A stretch of 64,000 nucleotides of DNA from Phragmites australis (Eukaryota > Streptophyta > Magnoliopsida > Poales > Poaceae). Position 1 is the first letter of the stretch. The number at the start of each line of letters is the position of its first letter. The stretch spans positions 18,099,146 to 18,163,145 of the forward strand of contig NC_084940.1 in NCBI RefSeq assembly GCF_958298935.1, given 5' to 3'. A program made the translations under genes and the position numbers. Under the pieces are notes generated by a model, which made no database searches, was not told the origin of the DNA, and was given only the letters and a program-made list of their open reading frames with translations. Below, piece by piece: positions 58,445 through 64,000 of this stretch.

Positions 58445-60474
58445 GTTATCGAACAGCTCCAGAACAGGATCGTCTCCACGGGGAGAGAACAACACACAAA
58501 GACAATACATCAAACTAGTCTAAAACAACAAATAAACGTGAAGGGTGGCTAAAGCACAATTTTAGAAAGATTTGGGCGTAAGAATCACCCAAACCAGAGC
58601 TATGATGTGAAAAATATGGCTAATCAAATTTTAAACAGGATGAAAACTATTTTTTTGGAAGTTACTCTGATTTATTTGAATTATTTATAATTTTTCAGAA
58701 TTATTTTATAACATAAACTAATTAAAATATTAATTGGAATTTTTATAGAATTTATTTACATTTTTAGGAATTAAAAGAATTTTCTATTCATTGAAATAGA
58801 TTTAAAACATTTTTTACTAAAGAGAACTTATTTTAAACATTATTAGAATTATTCGAGATTCTATAAAACTATTAAAACATTTATTATAATTTATTTAAAT
58901 TGTTTTAACATTAAAAATGTATTAAACCGAATTAAAACTAATTACATAAAATTTATTCTACTGATTAAAACATTATTAAAAAATTATCTAATTTATTTAC
59001 TAATTTTTGTAATTTTTCTTAAATAGAAAAACTATTTATGAATTATTAGGATTTACTCAAATTATTTTCTAACGGGAAAACCTAAATATTGCGCAAGGCT
59101 GATGTCATGCGCTAACCGGATGCGCTGACATGGCTTAGAAGCATGTGGTGTTGCTAACTTGGACTAGATCTAATTAGATCTCACGCGCACAAAATAGATC
59201 GTACAGCTGAGATTCACTAGCGTATTCACTAGCGTGAAAACGCTATTTAACTTCTAATCCTACCTCCGACGGTGGAGGAGGCACCTACCTCAGCTCTAGC
59301 GCGATAGAAGATGACGGCGAGCTCGGGGGTGGCCCGAACAACGATGTCGAGTGATAAAAGATGACGTATGGGGGACAACAACTCTTTTTAAGAGATTGAA
59401 TGGTGTCGGGGAAGTTTGTGGGCGCACAGCGACCTTTGGTGGCACTGGAGTTCGATGACGGCGCTTGAGTGATGGTGTGTTAGGGTTTGGATGCGGTGAG
59501 GCAAAGAGGAGCTCTGCCGAGGGCTCTGATTGGCTTTTACAGATGGGAGAGTGAGATTGGGATTCAGCTGGCTTGGGTTTAATGGCGGGCGAAAAAATTG
59601 ACGTCGGTTTCCTCTTTGTATTGCACAAACGGCCGGGAAAAAGATAATGCAGGATTGGTTTCCATCCAGCTTTCAATCGATGCTTCAATTGCTTTAATTG
59701 GCGACGGTTTTCTCGGGGATTTGAATTAGGCCCAATGAGGAAGAAAAAAAAACAAGGCTATGGAAGAGGAAGATGATGCGCTGACAGGTGGGGTCTATAA
59801 GGCAGTGAGAGAGAGAGAGAGAGAGGGAGAACCAAAAAACGGATGTTACATAGGCCCAACAACGCGGCGCGCGAAGCAGTGGACGGCGTGGAGGGTAAAA
59901 CAGAGATCGCAGCGATGGCGCGGAGGGAAAAATAGGATCGCTACTCAGTTCTCACGCCGGAACAGAACCCAGAAATTGTGCTGCTTCCCTTCTCACCTCT
60001 AAAAGAATGTCCAACGTGGAGATGCAGAAAGCCATGGTAAAAGCGATCATGTGAAGATCCAGTTCATGCCAATTGTGATCGGGCAATTTCTCCTCTACTG
60101 AAGAGATGGAAGACGAGGCCGATGGAGGCCACCATGGATCCAACAGGTGAAAAAATGACACCGCCATGCTTCTTATTTATGATAATGAGACTGATTTCTA
60201 GATCCTTCTCCCGTAGTCCTCCCATCAACTGTTGGTGGCAGCCAACAAGAAGCAAGGGGCAAAAAGCAAGCGTATGCATAGCAAGGAACCTCGATTTGTT
60301 CTATATGGTATTACTAGAGGTAGATTTCAGAGAGGAGAAGATAGAAACAGAGAATACACAGGTTGTTTGTCTGCTGAAATTTTTAGAGTCCTGGCCTATC
60401 TACAAGGAAACTATATTGCTGGATTCTTTATCTGTTTCAGCTGGGCACCGTGGGCTTCAGTGGGCTGATTTGCT
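58445..60474. other. Intergenic DNA: likely LTR remainder, then GC-rich sequence
   Basis: 58445 to about 59080 is AT-rich and probably continues the decayed LTR interrupted at 38093. From about 59090 to 60474 the DNA is more GC-rich, with a short gagaga run near 59810-59824 and overlapping frames on both strands but no recognisable protein. No RNA gene was seen. Confidence 0.4.
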
Positions 60475-60484
60475 TGAACCGTTT

Positions 60485-61622
60485 GAGCTTTTTTATTTTT
60501 ATATTTTTTCGAGTAAAAAATTAAATAAATAGATTTATGATGGAAACAATTGCAAAACTAGACGTCTACCGCCCGGTAAGAGCCTTACCGCCCCTGAGAG
60601 GACAGTAAGCAGTCACACAGGCTCTTACCGCCCTTTTAGCGGGCGGGTAGGGCTTACAGCCCTCTGAAGCGGTAAGCACAGTGCGTGAACAGTAATCAGC
60701 GATGAGCAGTATTTTAAAGTTCAATTTTCATTTCTACATTCTCTATTCAAAAGAGTGATGTTCTGTTGCTCCAAAAATTCTAAAACTTTTTGTATGTGTT
60801 CCATAATTCATGTGCAACTCATTTTAATTGAATTCACCAAAAAATCCTGTATATAATTTAAACTAAAATTCTCCAAAAAAAAGCTACTTTTATAACTTCT
60901 AGAAATTGTTAGTGCCTCAAATAAATTTCTAAAAAACTGGTAAAAATTCACTAATATTCTTCTTATGTGATGAGATAATTTCTAAAATTATTTTTAGTAG
61001 TAGGTTTATATATGTTTGAATTCAAATTAAGTTAAAAGAAGAATGTCACATGAAATTATAAAAATACATATAAATGGTGCATTACAAAGGAATCCACTTT
61101 TTTACCATACAATATAGGGCTGAAAATAATTTTATAAATTATCACATCATATAAGAAGAATATTAGTGAATTGTACCAGATTTTTAAAAATTTATTTGAG
61201 CCCTAACAATTGCTAGAAGTTATAAAAGTAACCTTTTTTGGATAATTTTAGTTTAAATTCTATACAGGATTTTTTGGTGAATTTAATTAAAATGGGTTTC
61301 ACATGAATTATGGAACACGTACAAAAAGTTTTAGAATTTTTGGAGCAATAGAACATCACTCTTTTGAATAAAGAAGGTAGAAATGAAAATTGAACTTCAA
61401 AATACTGTTTATCACCGATTACTGTTCACGCACTGTGCAGCCCTACCCGCCCCCTGAAAGAGCGGTAAGAGCCTGTGTGACTGCTTACCGCACTCTCAGG
61501 AGGCGGTAAGGCCCTTACCGCTCCTTCAGAGGGCGGTAGGCGTCTAGTTTTGCAATTGTTTCCATCAGGAATTTATTTATTTAATTTTTTAATTGAAAAA
61601 ATATAAAAATAAAAAAAAACTC
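60485..61622. mobile_element. Mutator-like fold-back element (long TIRs, 1.14 kb)
   Basis: The two halves are reverse complements: left arm about 60485-61000 and right arm about 61110-61622, with a ~109-bp loop. The termini read gagcttttttattttt and, reverse-complemented, gagttttttttta. The 10-bp sequence tgaaccgttt lies directly outside both ends (60475-60484 and 61623-61632), close to the 9-bp (8-11) duplication of Mutator-like elements. Outer parts of the arms carry GC-rich modules (ggtaagagcc/ttaccgccc), the rest is AT-rich. No transposase is encoded. Arm divergence is modest by eye. Confidence 0.88.
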
Positions 61623-61717
61623 TGAACCGTTTAGCGAGCGCACAGCGCAAGAGTCGCACGATTGCTTCGACGGCGGATGGAGGGGCCACTGCACGCTGTG
61701 ACATCAAATGTAGGAAT

Positions 61718-61718
<1 letters not shown>

Positions 61719-61768
<50 letters not shown>
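61719..61768. repeat. (AT)n microsatellite, about 25 copies
   Basis: An uninterrupted alternating AT run following gaatcct and ending in tttgaaaac. Confidence 0.97.
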
Positions 61769-61771
<3 letters not shown>

Positions 61772-62410
61772 AAAACTACATGTCCATTTAAAAATTAGTA
61801 GGAATAGACTACTATCGCCCGTTCATCCGGCAAGAATAAGATGTCACCCGATGAATAAGTGAGACATTGTGGGCCTCGACAATAAGAGAAGGTCTCGCAT
61901 GTTCAGTGGAAAAGAACTTTATGTCGTCCACTGAACGGGTGACATCATTATATCACTTGTTCATTGGACGACATGTTTATGAATTAATTTAATTTCCAGC
62001 AGAATAGATATGGTTCGGTGAAAAATATTTGTTGTGCAAATTGTTGTCCAAATGGTTTCACAGGGTGATTTATTTTTTCCTTAATTGATTCGATTTTGGT
62101 TCGATGTAATTTTGTCTATATTTTTTTTATTTAGTTGATATAAAATTATGTGAGAATTTTTTTAGTGAAGTAATGTTGGGAAGATACAAAATCGAATATA
62201 TCAAACAATAGTAGTTGAGAAGCACAATTATGATATAACCCGTCACGGAGGTTACATACGCTGTTAAACATTACATAGGATATGGGGTTTTTCGTCGTTG
62301 CGCAAAAGACCCCTAACCATAACGAGATAACGACAACAAACGCTGGCATGCACGGTACGTCTAAAGACTAGCCTAATTGTGTGTCGCTGCTAAACCTAAC
62401 ATGGCTTAGA
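61769..62410. other. Intergenic DNA, nothing identified
   Basis: A short region of dispersed inverted motifs (tgtcacccg, cgggtgacatc, near 61840-61960), then AT-rich DNA. No gene can be supported. Confidence 0.4.
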
Positions 62411-62419
62411 GAATGAAAA

Positions 62420-63900
62420 TAGTTCGAGTTACAATGTATACTCTACTGAATACACCTAGGATATTTGCCCTTCATGAGAGCATCGGGACCTGCCACCTTA
62501 GTGCAATGGACCCTCTCCCATTTCATTTCCCTCTCAGCTTCACATGCTTCAGCCGCTGTGCGCTCCTTTGCTGCCTTCATCATGCGCTTCTCCTCCTGAT
62601 GCTTCAACCGTAGTTCCTCATGCTATTGCTCGTACTCTTAGCGTTCATAAGCTTGTCTCCTCCACCGCATGCTCATATCGACCCACCGCTTTTGATCCTC
62701 AATTTGCTCCATGTCTAGCATCCTATGAAGTCACAGATATGTGAAGGAGATTGGACAAATGAAACAAGAGGGAATATTAGTAAGATGGTGCATGAAATTG
62801 TATGGAAGCTGCCATAGGAATGATCTATGTCGCTATACCAATGGGTAGTTATACAGTCTATGTTGAGGCAGGTCATACTGGTAGTTGTCACATATGAAGA
62901 AGCGTCTGTTATAGGTGTAGGAGATATCCTAGGACTCACAAAGCCTATAAGGATCACCACAGAAACACATCGGTGGTTCAACCCTCTAGGAGATGGAAGT
63001 TCCTCATTGTTTCTTGGGTGGGCTTGATAGAGTTAAGGAAGACATTACAATTGAGAGAGGTGAGGAAAGAGTGGTGTACCCATGGTTCAGTCAGGGGTTA
63101 TTTATGGTGGCCAGGGGCCGGTGCAAGGACTGAGTGCATAGGCATTGTTGGAGGCTAGAGGATGGGCATATTGTGCGAAGGACAAATGACCTGAGATTCC
63201 CTGTGAAAGCTAGAAAAGTTATATCATTGATGCTTGGTAGAGAATTTCTATGAAAGCTATTGCTTGGTATGGTCATGTCATTCTGCAAAACTTTGGCAAT
63301 GAGTTATTGTTGCCTCTGCATAGAAGGCAGATAATCCTATGAAAACATTGGACGTAGAAAATATGTAGTGGTATAATGATAAATCCTAACCATTTCATTG
63401 ATAAAAGTAAAGTACATCACATATAAGGCGCATTGTAAGCATTCATTGCCTGTATGCAGCTACAATACATAAGATAATATGCACCAACTCGTACCCTATC
63501 CCTGAACAATATATGACAAGTTACAATGACATGTAGTTCCCCATCACTAAATGAAGTATGCCTTATAGAAAGACAGATTGTCAGGTGTATGAAATCTACT
63601 ACTGGGTTGGTGAAAAAGATGGAGACTTCTCATCTAGATATTTCCAGCGGATCTCTTGAAAGTTGCATCTATGAGGGTAGGGCTTGCTGTACATGTACCC
63701 TTTTGCCAGTCCATGTGCCACATGCTCCAGCACAGCCGGTAGGCCGCATACGCATTGTGGAGAAACCTACATGTTACCGTATATAGTGAAGTACTTATCC
63801 CACCACTCTTTTTTAGCTCATGTAGCCTCACCTTTGGCCGTTCAACATCCATGCGCCTCATTGCCTCTGGCTCCTTGTAGCCGTAGTTTATGTCCACATA
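62420..63900 (-). pseudogene. Decayed transposon-type ORF with a GRF-like zinc finger
   Basis: On the - strand, pieces of a protein can be read in order. One near 63634-63897 includes YKEPEAMRRMDVERPKVR. A Cys-containing segment (CFCGDPYRLCES, then FFICDNYQYD, complement of about 62870-62975) resembles the C-x-C-G-x-P start and F-x-C-x-N-Y motif of GRF-type zinc fingers often found in grass transposon-derived proteins. A charged helical segment (HQEEKRMMKAAKERTAAEA) lies at about 62530-62600. In-frame stops occur throughout, and I cannot name a superfamily. Confidence 0.45.
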
Positions 63901-64000
63901 CTCTTCTTAGTTTGCATATCATTCGTACTTGTATCCAGGTTTGTAGTACTATTGGAGGGAAGCAGGTAAAATAGATAAAATTTGTAGCATGGTAGGATCT

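Overview
This is a nuclear window from a grass (Poaceae). The evidence is one large intron-containing plant gene, GC-rich 5' leader sequence, and dense nests of grass-type transposable elements (CACTA, Ac-like hAT, Mutator-like, RTE LINE, Gypsy-type long LTRs and a Sirevirus Copia element). The species cannot be fixed from the sequence alone.

The single convincing host gene is a giant HECT-type E3 ubiquitin ligase of the UPL1/UPL2 group. Its coding sequence runs on the + strand from 10022 to 29971 in 15 exons. My hand-built splice model is in phase throughout and gives about 3,719 residues, close to the family's usual ~3,680. One exon of 7.86 kb carries most of the protein. Intron 1 (4.65 kb) holds a complete short LTR retrotransposon with target duplication AGTTT; it encodes PTB-like RRM repeats on the - strand and no reverse transcriptase. 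Intron 5 holds a long hairpin-forming inverted repeat. A probable 3'-UTR intron holds a 5'-truncated RTE LINE and a small MULE-type MITE.

Left of the gene (1-9.4 kb) there is only repeat DNA: a ~30-bp minisatellite, two other tandem arrays, an exon-like fragment of an unidentified host gene joined to the 3' part of a CACTA element ending near 5990, then a truncated long LTR (6600-9340) that leaves only a few hundred bases of ordinary promoter DNA.

Right of the gene (36.8-59 kb) is a nest that terminal sequences and target duplications resolve in order. An Ac-like hAT element (38094-58436, TSD TCTTGGAT) sits in an old LTR. Inside it lie a solo LTR (38508-41893, TSD AGAGA; inverted relative of the 6600-9340 fragment) and a second solo LTR (43143-58246, TSD GCCAT). 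The second is itself split by an 11.9-kb Sirevirus-type Copia element (44597-56496, TSD CCCCT) with both LTRs, PBS, PPT, broken gag and pol, and an extra ORF before the 3' LTR. Without its inserts the hAT element is only about 1.84 kb.

The last part (59-64 kb) has AT-rich and GC-rich intergenic DNA, a 1.14-kb Mutator-like fold-back element with ~510-bp arms (60485-61622), an (AT)n tract, and a decayed - strand transposon ORF with a GRF-zinc-finger-like cysteine pattern.
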